Part shown: in pieces, positions 10,551-20,894 of the stretch
Position numbering within the stretch: position 1 is the stretch's first letter
Layout of the letters: the number at the start of each line of letters is the position of its first letter
NCBI GenBank assembly: GCA_026120035.1
Contig: JALRME010000009.1
Coordinates: 124,001 to 188,000 of the forward strand
DNA from: Coleophoma eucalyptorum
Lineage: Eukaryota > Ascomycota > Leotiomycetes > Helotiales > Dermateaceae
Reading direction: 5' to 3'
Length of the DNA: 64,000 nucleotides
Notes under the pieces: model-generated
What the model saw: only the letters and a program-made list of their open reading frames with translations
Told to the model about the DNA's origin: nothing
The model's database searches: none
Position numbers and translations under genes: made by a program

Positions 10551-13500
10551 TCAGCCGTATTCCCTGCCGCGCAAAAATATCTCCAAGACGTCCTTCATCC
10601 GGTCCTCCACGGCTCTTCGGTCCTTATCCTTCTGTGGCAGCGCCGCTCGGAAGACGACGGGCGCAAAGATCTCTGCATATTTCTTGTCGACTTCCTGTCT
10701 CTTTGTCACAGCCGGATCTGAGGGTAAGGGCGGTGGCTTTGCACGAAAAGTGAGAGATCTTCGAACCGAATCCATACCACTTTTGGCTGAGGATCCCCAG
10801 GTCGCCGCACGTGGAATGGAAAGCGGTGCGTTTTCGGCTGCTACTCTGGATAACATTGAGGTGAGGAATACAAAAGAGATGCTGTGATTTGGCGAAACTG
10901 AGAGAACATCCAAAACAAGTGCTTTCTGCTCCTCGACATCCTCAATATTCTGTGCGGTGCGTTCCTGCTCGAGTTTAACCCAGAGCGTCTCGGGAACTAC
11001 ACCATCGCTGATGCTTCCCAGAAATGAAATAAGAACTTCTGCCATTATCTCCATCCTTTCTATGGCTGGAATCTCCGGGGGAAAGCACTCAATCAGACTT
11101 TTATCGCAGTCAAGTGCTTCCAGAACGTAGACTTTATAATTTTGCCTTGTCGTTTTAGCTTTTAGTAGCCACGAACGCTCATCGAATGGCCACCCAACTT
11201 CCTCTTTGGGTCGTTGTAATCCCTCAACCATGTTCTCGTCTGCAGAAACTCGCTCGGAGAGCAATTCCACTGCTTCAGTGAGTTTGAAGAGCTCCCTTGG
11301 AGCAGACCAGCTAACTCCCTGGCCACGGTTTACAAATTTTCCACCCGAGCCTGGCAACAAGGCCCGTACGCCACCTTCAGGGATATGAATCAGCTCTTCT
11401 ATAGATCTGCCAAAGCAAGATTGTAGCCATGAGCCTCTGACTGGTATAAAATGATCTCTTCCTTCTGCAACACGAAGGACAAGAACGTCGTCAAGAGAAG
11501 ACTGGCCAGCATTGAGAGATCGGACTAATGGGATCTCATTTACGAACACTTCAAGAGTGGTGTGCATCGTGTCTCCAGGTTCAAGGACAACCTCATCGCC
11601 AATATCTTTATCCTGGGAATCGTTCGGAGATGTGGCCGAAAACTTGACACTTAGCCATTCCGGCGAAACCCGCTCCACACCTGAGAGGCTTGGCCGACTA
11701 ACAAATGAAAATTTGGCTGTGACCTGTCCAGTGTTTGCAATTGTGAGGTAACGGGACTTTTGTCTTTGATATGCAACTTTCCCAAAATCAACACCTTCCG
11801 AGCTCTCAGTAGATGGCTCTTTTGCCTGATCTTGATTACTCTGGGCAGCTTCCTCGAATTCCTGAGCATGGTCAATCACGACAGTGATTGTTGGTCGACC
11901 CTCATTCTCTGCACGATCAAGCTCTTTGGCCACCTCTGCTTGGACCTGTGACTTCAATTCCGGGACTACTGCATCATATTCAAGTGTAAAGACAGCATCA
12001 AGTGGCTTGTGGTCGGAGGAGAGCACTCGTTGATGTGAAGTGTAGGTGTCGAGTTGAATCCTGTCCACAAATCCTTCTCTTGTGACAACCTCTTCAGGCT
12101 GTGTTTCATCCATTCCATCGTCATACTCGTCATAATTGCCAGTAGTTGGGCTCTCTTCTGATCCATCCATCTCCGGATCATACTCAAACAAAACACTTTC
12201 GTCGTCCCCAGCAAGGTCAATTCCCCTCGCCTTCATCTCCTCGTCCTTTATTCGAGCAAGCTCTTCTTCTTGGGTCTTTCCAATATATTCGAGTCGATCT
12301 TGACGAGTCCGAAACAGAATGCGATCACACCAGCTTGGTGCACGCTTCTTATCACTAGAATCAAAAATACCCATACTGCCTACATCGTATTTATACGTCG
12401 GGAGAAATGTTATGGGCCCTTCTCGCCAGCCGTCATGGAAAGCTTTTCTTGTTTTCTGTACGAGTCGCAGCTCATCGTGTGGTAGTAGAGAATCCAAAGT
12501 TGCTTGCAATGATTCAGGATCCGCGTGTGGATCATGTTCAAAATCCTCGGGATCTGGTAATGTTGTGGAAGAAGCATCATCCCCACGGTCGAAAGTACTG
12601 CTCGTTCGTCTTACGGAATCATCCTCGGAGGAGTCCTCGCTATCCGTATGATGTACAACAATGCCGTCGCCATCACCTTCAAGGTCATCTACTATCTTCT
12701 TTTGATTTTTGGAGTCGGCAGCATACTCTCCTTTCGTGTGAAGCATAAGTAACCTCCTAATATCATCGCCGGGAAGTCCTTCGAGACGAAAATTCAGGTC
12801 GCCGAACCAGAAAGCGAAATCTTCATCTCCAATACTTTCCTGTTTATCTTCCAACACGCCTGAAAAACTAACAGGTGCAAAACTTGTCCTTCCCAGAATT
12901 TGTGAGACATCCCAACATCTGCGATCCAGATGCGCTGGATCATTTCCCGAGGCCAGGTGAGAATTGACGAAAACCATGCGTGTAGTCTCGCCCAAAACAA
13001 TTCTTGTAGATACGGCTCCTTTGTTCCCAAGATATCCCATAATTCCCGTTCCTACCGACACAGAGCTAACGGAACTAATTGTAGGCGCAACTGTAGGCGA
13101 CGCAACGATAAACATCAATAGACCAGACAATTGCTGCTCAGATACTAATTCATATTGTGGCGGCAGTGCTTCCAGGATAGCATTTCGCCATTTGGTTATC
13201 GGTCCATTATCCGTATATACCCTGCCGATGTACTCTTTCGCAGAAGTTAACTCAACAACTTCCTGTAGTCCCAGCACGTAAAGGCCAATATCTTGTCCTC
13301 CAGGTATGGTCCCTTTGTCTCCGAGAGGCACGGTGGGTTCCTTTTTCGTCCGTCTGGCCTCCTGTGCATCGACACTCTCAATGTCATTTTGGCTCTGGTC
13401 TTTATCGATGCCATCGGATATCCTTGCTCCAGTCAAATTCTTGTCAACTCCTTTGCCGTCGACAAACCAGGCACCTAGATCATGGTGTGTCCCAGGGCAA

Positions 13501-13661
13501 GCAGCAACGTTCCAAGTTCCAATTTTAACCTTGATTCTGTGAGGTCGCGTGTACTCAGCCCTGCGCTCGTGAACAGCTCGGGACAGCGATTGCGGGCTCG
13601 AGGTTACGGTGGCAATGGCTGCCAGGTCCTCCTCGGAAGATGGTTGCGCATCGGATGCCAT
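10551..13661 (-). CDS. Inositol-polyphosphate 5-phosphatase, OCRL/INPP5B type
   Basis: A single uninterrupted reading frame of 1036 aa. It removes the 5-phosphate from PI(4,5)P2 and related inositides on endomembranes. The 5-phosphatase catalytic domain spans about residues 40-560, with GTWNVA (about 46), GLQEVVEL, NSHLASG, FWFGDLNFRL (about 284), PTYKYD, APSWCDRILF (about 442) and SSDHKPLDAVF (about 549). These are all the core catalytic and metal-binding motifs. An acidic linker interrupts the domain. The region after about 650 looks like the ASH (beta-sandwich) plus RhoGAP-like tail of OCRL proteins. The GAP-like part has no visible arginine finger and is probably a binding module. It diverges from DCP1 across 676 bp. 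The start at 13661 is the first ATG in frame. Confidence 0.9.
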   Translation of the reverse strand: MASDAQPSSEEDLAAIATVTSSPQSLSRAVHERRAEYTRPHRIKVKIGTWNVAACPGTHHDLGAWFVDGKGVDKNLTGARISDGIDKDQSQNDIESVDAQEARRTKKEPTVPLGDKGTIPGGQDIGLYVLGLQEVVELTSAKEYIGRVYTDNGPITKWRNAILEALPPQYELVSEQQLSGLLMFIVASPTVAPTISSVSSVSVGTGIMGYLGNKGAVSTRIVLGETTRMVFVNSHLASGNDPAHLDRRCWDVSQILGRTSFAPVSFSGVLEDKQESIGDEDFAFWFGDLNFRLEGLPGDDIRRLLMLHTKGEYAADSKNQKKIVDDLEGDGDGIVVHHTDSEDSSEDDSVRRTSSTFDRGDDASSTTLPDPEDFEHDPHADPESLQATLDSLLPHDELRLVQKTRKAFHDGWREGPITFLPTYKYDVGSMGIFDSSDKKRAPSWCDRILFRTRQDRLEYIGKTQEEELARIKDEEMKARGIDLAGDDESVLFEYDPEMDGSEESPTTGNYDEYDDGMDETQPEEVVTREGFVDRIQLDTYTSHQRVLSSDHKPLDAVFTLEYDAVVPELKSQVQAEVAKELDRAENEGRPTITVVIDHAQEFEEAAQSNQDQAKEPSTESSEGVDFGKVAYQRQKSRYLTIANTGQVTAKFSFVSRPSLSGVERVSPEWLSVKFSATSPNDSQDKDIGDEVVLEPGDTMHTTLEVFVNEIPLVRSLNAGQSSLDDVLVLRVAEGRDHFIPVRGSWLQSCFGRSIEELIHIPEGGVRALLPGSGGKFVNRGQGVSWSAPRELFKLTEAVELLSERVSADENMVEGLQRPKEEVGWPFDERSWLLKAKTTRQNYKVYVLEALDCDKSLIECFPPEIPAIERMEIMAEVLISFLGSISDGVVPETLWVKLEQERTAQNIEDVEEQKALVLDVLSVSPNHSISFVFLTSMLSRVAAENAPLSIPRAATWGSSAKSGMDSVRRSLTFRAKPPPLPSDPAVTKRQEVDKKYAEIFAPVVFRAALPQKDKDRRAVEDRMKDVLEIFLRGREYG

Positions 13662-14337
13662 GCTAGGCAGAGGTGGTGTCGAATATGGAGGGAATCTAGA
13701 GCAGAGTCGGGGCTACTAGGTTCATTAATAGGATTGAGGTTATTGATAATTCGGCATGATGTGGGCAAGTTCCGGCTTGATGAGGTGCGATGACGTAGAA
13801 AACGAGGCTGAATAAGAATGGTTGCCGCAGGGGATAGAGGATCGTTGCACGGTGGCTGTGGGATATCAGCCAGGCTGGAGACAGTTCGATATTGGTGTGA
13901 CGCGTACAAATGAGGATGCAGACAGGATGTAGTCTCGAGGTGTCTTAGGAGATTAGTCCAGCAAAAAGAAAGAAGTCGACTGCTCGACTCGCCTGGAATC
14001 GCATGTGAGGTGGAGATGGACGATTCCCAAGAGCTGATCCCTGTCACCGCCTGGTTGACCAGCCTAGTTCTAAGTTCTGAGCATGCTGATCCCATTTGGC
14101 TGCGTACAAGGCTGGACTCCAATCCCAATTCTGAACCACAATCTCCAACCATCACCACTCCGCAACAAGCCACTCATCCACGACTTGATCCCAGGGTTGT
14201 TCGTCTGTGCAACGCTGACATCCCATCTTCGAGGAGTCGCCCTATCGTGGCCGTTATAACTTAGCACTTGCCTCCCTACTACTGGATTTTACCTTCATAC
14301 AATATCACCGCTACTTCAAAAGCCGCACCCCATCACC
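13662..14337. promoter_or_regulatory. Divergent promoter region (5-phosphatase / DCP1)
   Basis: This is a 676-bp head-to-head gap. A 189-codon open frame on the minus strand overlaps it but has a low-complexity Ser/Pro/Leu translation and no family features, so I read it as 5' UTR or chance. No specific site was identified. Confidence 0.45.
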
Positions 14338-15006
14338 ATGACGCCGCGAAAGACTGCCCGCCGGCAGCCTAACAACCAGCCACATACTGCCCACCCTCTT
14401 TCGAATCCGTACGACTATGATTCCGATATGCAATACGTCCCTCCGCCTCCTCGAACAAACACAGAACTAAATCTATCAGTCTTGCGAAAGTACAAGCCAT
14501 CGATCCGCTCTATACTGTCGATTGCTGCCAGTGCTGTTGTCTACAATTTCAATCCCCCCTCTGAGACCGAGGCTAATGGCTCGTGGGAGAAGGCCGGTAT
14601 TGATGGACCCCTTTTCGTGTGCGAGCAAGAACCAAATCCAGTTTCTGGTACGGAGCGCTTCTGCGTGGCCATTCTCAACCGCAGAGGTCTCGATAACGTA
14701 TTCATCGAGTTGAGTGATGTGTTAATGGTGGAGCTGACAGGTGAATATCTGCTCATTATCACGCCAACAGAAGATGGCGGCTCAAAGGGCAGAGGATTGT
14801 GGATGCATCCGGACAAGGATGATACCCGAGAGGTCAACAACACATTGATCGAAGAGTGCTGGAAGAGGGCGACAGTAGCACAGCCAGAGGCAACGGGAAT
14901 GGAGAAATCGTCAAGCGATGAGAGTTGGAACATTGTTGGCGAGCAATCAGGCATGGGTCGAAAGCTTAGTCTGAGAGATTTGTTTGGTCAACAAAATCCA
15001 CGATGA
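14338..15006 (+). CDS. DCP1: mRNA-decapping co-factor Dcp1 (EVH1-fold)
   Basis: A single exon of 222 aa. Dcp1 activates the Dcp2 decapping enzyme in cytoplasmic 5'-3' mRNA decay. The sequence shows the Dcp1 order: a basic N-terminal extension, helix LNLSVLRKYKPSIRSIL, then the EVH1-like core with VVYNFN, WEKAGIDGPLFVCEQE, FCVAILNRRGLDN and GEYLLIITP. A C-terminal MGRKLSLRDLFGQQ tail also fits filamentous-fungal Dcp1. The Trp in the SWEKAGIDGPLF segment is the family's signature position. The length is typical of fungal Dcp1, which lacks the long metazoan tail. The start is the ATG before TPRKTARRQ; no intron is needed. Confidence 0.9.
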   Translation: MTPRKTARRQPNNQPHTAHPLSNPYDYDSDMQYVPPPPRTNTELNLSVLRKYKPSIRSILSIAASAVVYNFNPPSETEANGSWEKAGIDGPLFVCEQEPNPVSGTERFCVAILNRRGLDNVFIELSDVLMVELTGEYLLIITPTEDGGSKGRGLWMHPDKDDTREVNNTLIEECWKRATVAQPEATGMEKSSSDESWNIVGEQSGMGRKLSLRDLFGQQNPR

Positions 15007-15837
15007 GGTTTGAGGTGCTTCCGTTATGACCAAGATCTATGACAGCCAGGCACGTTGCGAGATCAGATGCACTGTGTAGTCAAGGCAGACTAGTAGCCGC
15101 GGTGCAAACTCAGCAATCCCAACAAGCTATAAGACCACATTTCTGGTCTTACCGTCTATGATATTTCGGGGGTCGGTATATCTACTCCATCAGAAGAGAT
15201 TGCCAGAGGCTTGGAAAGGGCCATGTAGAATGTAAGCATGCGACCGATGTCAAGAAGCATAGCGTTGGGAAACCTAGACTTTTCAAAATAACATGATGAG
15301 ACGTTCCTGATACCCTCTTAATTTTTTTTCTCTTTGTAAATATGTATAAATATTCCCTTTTCCCCCCTTTCATAGAAAATGTCCATTTCTTACACTGAAT
15401 TTCAACCGCCTATTTGAAGGTAAGTCAATTTCTCCCTTATAATGCAGCAAGAGCCTAAGCAGATATCTAGGTCACTTCGAAGCCGTTTGTAAGGATTAGG
15501 GTTAAATTGTGGTACTAGAAAGGAAGGGAAGACCTTCCGCAAACCTTTACCTTAGACCAGAGAATCGACCATGAAGGGAACAATGCCTCTATTGTTCGTA
15601 TCCAGGCACGTGAGATGAAATAAGCATGCGTGAAAGCTGCATGCGTTCATAAGCCGAGTGCAGAAAACCGTCATCAGTCGTCGAGGATAGTAGTGTCTCA
15701 ATACAACAGGTCCTGGTTTATAAATATATTATTCAAGTCGTCCCGAAGCCCTTGCGTCCTAATAAGTGGGAGACCTCGACACGGTACGTTGAGAAAGTCA
15801 GCTACCTCCTACTCCTACCTCGTCAATAAAGCAAGCT
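15007..15837. other. Intergenic stretch
   Basis: This is 831 bp between DCP1 and the 2EXR gene, both on the plus strand. The ORF at 15630-16022 overlaps the next gene out of frame and is not supported. T-rich tracts near 15320-15365 could belong to 3' UTR signals. Nothing else recognised. Confidence 0.4.
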
Positions 15838-16986
15838 ATGGCTTCCCTAGACGAGTTTACAGTCTTCTCAGCACTACCCATCGAACTACGTCTCAAGATC
15901 TGGGAAAGAGTTCCGCAGCCAGAACGAGTTATTCAACAACTGCCATGCTCTCAAAACTGGGACGTACTACAAGGTCCTCGGAACGGAAGAAGAGGGGTGA
16001 GACAACACTGTGTCGCCCATGAGCATCCTGACTGGCATCTCCGGTGCGTCAGCAATAATAAAAATGATGCCATTTTCCCGCCTCTTCATACTTGCCGAGA
16101 GTCCCGTACTGTCTGGTTGCCGCGGTATTTTTCTCCTCCAAGATGCTTGGATCTTTCCCGCGACAATAAACAGCAGCACACTGAAAGAAAGAGCCCCGAG
16201 GTCTACAAGCTGCGGTTTGATGTACCTTTTGTCAGCTATGAGAAAGATGTTTTCGCTGTGTTTGATACCTTGTCATCATTTCTTGGTTTTGAGATTGATC
16301 CGTTCCTAGGATTTGACCGCAAACGTATTCAGAACGTTGCCATCTCAGAGAATGCCTGGTATGTGGCGGAGGCCATGTCAGCTGTCAAACCTCAAAGTCT
16401 ACCTGAATTGCGAACCATATCTATTCTAGTTCTAGGTCCCAATCCTGTCATGAACGGGCCCGCTACTTCTGGTTGGTATGAGATGCCTGCGGCCGACATT
16501 CAACACGTCGATTGTGATGTACGTGACATTTCTGATAAGCTTGTCGCTGACCACCCTATGTTTGGGAAATCTCGACTGCGTCATCTCGCATTTGAGCCTG
16601 ATCCAAAGTTACGACAGCTGGCTAATTATCTGAAACTGTTCAAAGCCTGGCTGTGGCATGGAAGCCACTGGGATGACCACGAGACTCGGATGCCCACAGA
16701 CTTTCAATGGTGGGATTTTAACAACTACCTTTTCAAAGAAGACATCGAACTTTGTCCATTAAGGCATCTTCTAGGCTGGTGCCCTGGTCATCACACCAAG
16801 GATGAGATGCTGAAATGGAGCGATAATTTCTCTGCTCAAGTCAAGTTTCTTGCCGAGAGGAAATGCATGGCTGAGCTGACTGCATTGTCGGTTCTTCAAT
16901 TAGACCCAGATGGCAATTATGAAAATTTGGTTCAATTTATGGAAACTAGAACTACAGAATTCGAGACCCGCAAGGGGTTGAAGTAG
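15838..16986 (+). CDS. 2EXR domain-containing protein
   Basis: A single exon of 382 aa. The N-terminus carries the 2EXR motif FTVFSALPIELRLKIWERV (residues about 7-25), defined by the 'ELRLKIW' helix. The middle has SNNKNDAIFPPLHTCRESRT, the 'LLHVCRESR' helix that recurs in this family. These proteins are very abundant and fast-diversifying in Leotiomycetes and Sordariomycetes, with no established biochemical role. No signal peptide or membrane segment is seen. The start ATG at 15838 lies just before the domain, the usual position. Confidence 0.85.
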   Translation: MASLDEFTVFSALPIELRLKIWERVPQPERVIQQLPCSQNWDVLQGPRNGRRGVRQHCVAHEHPDWHLRCVSNNKNDAIFPPLHTCRESRTVWLPRYFSPPRCLDLSRDNKQQHTERKSPEVYKLRFDVPFVSYEKDVFAVFDTLSSFLGFEIDPFLGFDRKRIQNVAISENAWYVAEAMSAVKPQSLPELRTISILVLGPNPVMNGPATSGWYEMPAADIQHVDCDVRDISDKLVADHPMFGKSRLRHLAFEPDPKLRQLANYLKLFKAWLWHGSHWDDHETRMPTDFQWWDFNNYLFKEDIELCPLRHLLGWCPGHHTKDEMLKWSDNFSAQVKFLAERKCMAELTALSVLQLDPDGNYENLVQFMETRTTEFETRKGLK

Positions 16987-17336
16987 ATGGGACGGTTTGA
17001 GTGCTATTAGAAGTTACTATTTTAAGAGCTCTATAGGTCTAATTACCTACTATAATTCATTTTGAACATCAAGTTATATGCAATAGGCTAGGATCGCATA
17101 CGATCGTTGAGAGATCGACTTCATACAATTGGAAATATCCTAAGGTCCATTAGGTGTTGTCTAAGTTCATCCTAGCAAAATTTAGTTGCTATATAGTTAT
17201 TAGGAAGGTTTGCACATGCACTGTTGTTATAATACGACTTGTCTCAAAAACCCTTCTATTTGTGTCTATGTAAATCTTTGTAATTTAATGATATGTGCTG
17301 TGGTTCAACTGGCCATAGTATAACAATAAACTTGAC
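16987..17336. other. AT-rich convergent intergenic stretch
   Basis: This 350-bp stretch lies between the 2EXR gene (+) and an SDR (-). It is AT-rich and holds no coding content; presumably both 3' UTRs. Confidence 0.45.
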
Positions 17337-18460
17337 CTACTTCCTGCTTGAAAGAGTATCGATGATAGATTGCTTGAGAGGAATGAAACCATCCCTACCG
17401 AACTCCTTCAAGAGTTCAACAGCACGTGGAATTTCCGCCACCTCAGATAAATCCTGGTCGTTGCTTAATGTGTTTTCAGGGAGCTTATGATCTGGCTCAA
17501 TCTCCTTGATAATGTTAACGATGTTGGAGAAATTAAAGGGTTCTGCAAAAGCGAAGATTCGCTCGTTCTCAACTTCGGGGTTGATAAGACCAGCGACATG
17601 GAGTCGTGCCGTGTCTCGAACGTCCACAAAGTATTCTGGGATTCAATAATTAGTATCCATAGTGAAGGTATAGAATCGGGTTTACATACGAGGAGGCACG
17701 TTTCTAACCGGATCGAAGTTGCCATCATAGAGGCTGAATACCCAGCCAGCGGTTGAGCCAGCCTGAGTAGGGAATGTCAATGGACCAAAATTGGCATTTG
17801 GAAGCACTGCATTCGTCACAAACCCGGGCTTTTTCTCGGCTACGAATTTCCATAGCTCCTGTTCACCTTGTGCCTTACTCGCTGCATAGACAGCGGAGCC
17901 TCTGGATGCCTCGTATGGGGCTGGCTTCCATGCCTCTTCGATAGCTTCAGTGTTCCAACTATCTTTTGTGATGGTGAATTTCTGGTTCGGCTTGACCATG
18001 GCTGCTGCCATCGAAGAAGAAGTGTAAACAAATCGCTTGATACTTGGCTCTTTTGCAGCCGAGGTGAGAATGCTGTTGAGTCCAGCAACAACTCCTGGAA
18101 TTACTTTGTGGGGATCCGTATCAAATGACATGTTCGACGCAACATGTGCAACACCAGATACACCTACATATTGTAAGATTGGACTCCGACTTGTCATATC
18201 GCGAGGGGAGCAATATTACCTTTCACTGCTTCATCAAAAGCACCATCGTTTTCCATTTCCTCAACAGCTACGATCTCCATCTTTCCAGGTCCATGTTTCT
18301 TTTCAAGGGCCTTTTTGACTTCGTTTCCCTTCTCCAGTGTGCGTGATGTTCCTCTGACCTTGTAGCCTGCCTCGAGAATTTGATCGGCAACATGACTCGC
18401 AATAAAGCCGTTTACCCCCGTAACCAACACCAAAGAACCTTTCGGAATCGTGAGTGCCAT
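17337..18460 (-). CDS. Extended SDR, aldehyde/ketone reductase-like (dihydroflavonol reductase superfamily)
   Basis: Three minus-strand exons: 18220-18460, 17690-18163 and 17337-17635, giving 337 aa, the normal family length. The N-terminal Rossmann motif is VLVTGVNGFIASHVADQIL (TGxxGxxA/G), followed by a GTSRTLEKG segment that suits NADP(H). The catalytic Tyr-Lys pair lies in AVYAASKAQGEQELW (YxxxK), with the Ser in RFVYTSSSMA. The C-terminal substrate region has DVRDTARLHVAGL. Introns at 18164-18219 and 17636-17689 are canonical. These enzymes reduce carbonyl compounds in the cytosol; the substrate cannot be assigned. The gene lies alone, downstream of a MITE-like element. Confidence 0.88.
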
Positions 18461-18796
18461 ATTTTTAAGATATATGTTTTGATTTATTATTTGATGTGCT
18501 CCTTTGCTTGCACTGTTCACAATGTGGTTGATGTGACCTTTTATGAGCAACTCCAGAATATATTTGTAAGCAGTTTCCACTTAAGTCAAGTTAACGCCGA
18601 TAAGTGTATTTGTAATCACAACGCAACAAACATGGTTAAAACTTATCGAACGCCAAGTACATTCTATAAATCAAGAACATATGTGATATTAAGTGCTCTA
18701 CGTATCACTGTGGATACACTTAAGTCCCATTGCCAAGTATGCAATGCAGGATGAGATTCTGTGATATCATCACAATCATTGTGCTTGCTAAATCGG
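18461..18796. other. Intergenic stretch upstream of the SDR
   Basis: This is 336 bp between the SDR start codon and the left end of the MITE-like element. It is AT-rich with no coding signal. It should contain the SDR promoter. Confidence 0.4.
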
Positions 18797-18798
18797 TA

Positions 18799-18846
18799 TG
18801 TTACAAGCGAGTGGGACATATAAGTGAGTGGGATACTTGAAAACAC
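18799..18846 (+). repeat. Left terminal inverted repeat of the MITE-like element
   Basis: 48 bp beginning TGTTACAAGCGAGTGGGACA. It pairs with 19178-19225 at about 90% identity in inverted orientation. Confidence 0.82.
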
Positions 18847-19177
18847 ACCAAATATCGCGATTTCTATACTATTATATCTTATCCAATTTTGAATTATATC
18901 TTATAGAACTTGATAAATAAGCTTCTTAGTATATAATCTAGAGATTTCTTAACCCCTGAGTACCTAGAATCTATGGTTATTAAAATATTAGAGACCGTAT
19001 GAAAGTCAAAGATTATTTAGCCTCCAAAATTTATACCTAAGTAAGTTATCTATGATAGATGTTAACTTGAGACTATGTATAATGTTTACATATCTATTGA
19101 AAAGACTCTATTCTAGGTTTTAGAAAAGTCAGCCTAGTGTTTAAAGAAATATGAGGATATGAAAATCGTGATTTTCA

Positions 19178-19225
19178 GTGTTTTCAAGTGTCCCACTGAC
19201 TGATATGTCCCACTCACTTATAACA
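19178..19225 (-). repeat. Right terminal inverted repeat of the MITE-like element
   Basis: On the minus strand it begins TGTTATAAGTGAGTGGGACA and matches the left end at 18799-18846. Confidence 0.82.
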
Positions 19226-19227
19226 TA

Positions 19228-20120
19228 CGTTATCTGAACGGCCTGAATAGTTTCTACAAGACCTTCATATCATCTATGCAACTAGCAATTGTATCTCTGG
19301 ACTCTCACAAGTCATATCTATTTTTATTTTTGCTATTTGCACTGTGGATTGGACGAAAGAAATAGAATTCCAGAGCTTCCATTAAAAATATTCTCGACGA
19401 TAATTGTTGGAATATCGTTATATCACCTACACGTGATCACTACATTATCACACGGTGTATATGTAGCGAGCAACGATGCAAGGTCAATAGAGAGGGTGGA
19501 TTGAAGGTATCATTGACATTGGCATTGTAGAAAGAAGGTGAAGGTCTGCCTGGAGGTCTATTTACATGTAGGTGCCTGTCGCGTGATCACATGACCCTTT
19601 TTTTTTTCAACAGTATATGTAGGGGTATATCGTAATACCCCTAAATATACATATATTTGGAATATCGATGTACTATACGTATGTGCATGTATGTGCAAGG
19701 AGGCAATCACATGTACAGTACTACATATCGCAGGGAGGCTGGATCAATACCCTATGGGGGTATTTATACGACCTCCATAACGCTCACTTATAAGAATCAT
19801 CTATGCTTTACCTTACCATTTTGACCTGTCTATTACAGCTATTGAAATAAGAGGTATATAGATCAACCAACAATAATCAATATCAGCACTAATTTATCAA
19901 AGAGCCAAGACTGCGATATTGCTACCAATATTCTTTTGAATTTTCCAGCAAGGAGCGTAAATCGATCGCCAGAACAATTCTGATGGCATAATTGGAGATC
20001 AAATAGCTAATATGAAGTGCTTCATCAGGTCAACTTGGTACATACAAAAAATATATTCGGTCTAAGACTGGCTCCACATTTTTTTCAGCAGAATAAATAC
20101 GTCAGAGAACCCCATATACT
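19228..20120. other. AT-rich intergenic stretch with hairpins
   Basis: This is 893 bp between the MITE-like element and the GNAT gene. No gene is seen. It includes a near-perfect palindrome at 19621-19642 (AGGGGTAT, 6-nt loop, ATACCCCT) and a related GGGGTATT-type segment about 130 bp later. These look like remnants of AT-rich mobile DNA. Confidence 0.4.
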
Positions 20121-20894
20121 TCATACTACAGCATTCTTGGGCATTCTTATCATATAGTAATATTTGAAAGTGCCCCAACCCATATCGCCATTGCCAGCGT
20201 ATGGTACCCATTTCTGCAGCTCCAGTTCCAATGGGTGCTCAACGTCCCGCCATCCAAGATGTTCGTATAAAGGATGTCCAAATGGCGTAGAGACGAGAAA
20301 AGAAGGTACGCCATGCTTGTCAGCGATTTCGTGGCCCCAGTTCATAAGAGCTGTACCTATACCTCTTCGCTGGAAACGAGGATGGGTTGAGAGGCTTGTG
20401 AGATAGATGCTCTTGGTACTACTCATCCACGCTTTTATAAACTTCTGATATTCCTTTTCTATGACGTCCCAAAGAGTAGGGCCTCCCGTTTCGTCTTGTT
20501 TACTTATATCGGCGTGCATCAGGAGACCTGCAGTAAATGTCACCTGCGATGACATTAAAAGGCTTTTATCTGCGTACTGCAATTTCCCATTCACAGACTC
20601 AAGTTCAGTATTTTGAAAGTTAACAAACTGCCAAGCTGCGGAAGCAGCAATCTCTTTCGTATCAGGATCGACAGCTTTTAACATTATGTAGTCCGACGCC
20701 TCCAACATTTCTGTAAACGCTTTCCTCATATGAGCGGTTACTGTGACAAGTTGCTCTGGCGAAGGACATCGAAGATAGAAAATGAGATTGTTTTCAGACG
20801 AGGCCGCGATTACCTGGTCCACTATCTCTGGAATATCATCCTTTGTAGCGATTTCAATGATCGGCGAAGGGTATCTCTTATAGGGTAGGCGCAT
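20121..20894 (-). CDS. GNAT-family N-acetyltransferase
   Basis: A single exon of 257 aa. GNAT proteins transfer acetyl groups from acetyl-CoA to amines. The acetyl-CoA-binding motif A is clear: LSTHPRFQRRGIGTALMNWG (R/Q-x-x-G-x-G/A). It is followed by EIADKHGVPSFLVSTPFGHPLYEHLGW, the helix/strand that completes the fold in this fungal subfamily. The N-terminus has the IPEIVDQVIAAS region typical of these proteins. I chose the ATG at 20894 (MRLPYKRYP) rather than the upstream in-frame ATG at 20999, because the extension looks like 5' leader and the domain starts soon after. The substrate is unknown. Confidence 0.85.
   Translation of the reverse strand: MRLPYKRYPSPIIEIATKDDIPEIVDQVIAASSENNLIFYLRCPSPEQLVTVTAHMRKAFTEMLEASDYIMLKAVDPDTKEIAASAAWQFVNFQNTELESVNGKLQYADKSLLMSSQVTFTAGLLMHADISKQDETGGPTLWDVIEKEYQKFIKAWMSSTKSIYLTSLSTHPRFQRRGIGTALMNWGHEIADKHGVPSFLVSTPFGHPLYEHLGWRDVEHPLELELQKWVPYAGNGDMGWGTFKYYYMIRMPKNAVV

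Larger units (their letters stand above)
18797..19227. mobile_element. MITE-like non-autonomous DNA transposon with TA target duplication
   Basis: Terminal inverted repeats of about 48 bp bound a 427-bp AT-rich segment (18799-19225). The left end starts TGTTACAAGCGAGTGGGACA; the right end, reverse-complemented, starts TGTTATAAGTGAGTGGGACA. The two ends differ at about 5 of 48 positions, through ACTTGAAAACAC. Each repeat itself contains a doubled AGTGAGTGGGA-like motif. A TA dinucleotide flanks both ends (18797-98 and 19226-27), as expected of Tc1/mariner-pogo-type target duplication. No transposase reading frame is present, so the copy is non-autonomous. Confidence 0.8.

Noticed and set aside
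13604..14173. 189-codon minus-strand ORF upstream of the 5-phosphatase
   Set aside because: It partly overlaps the 5' end of the phosphatase gene out of frame, is low-complexity and shows no domain.
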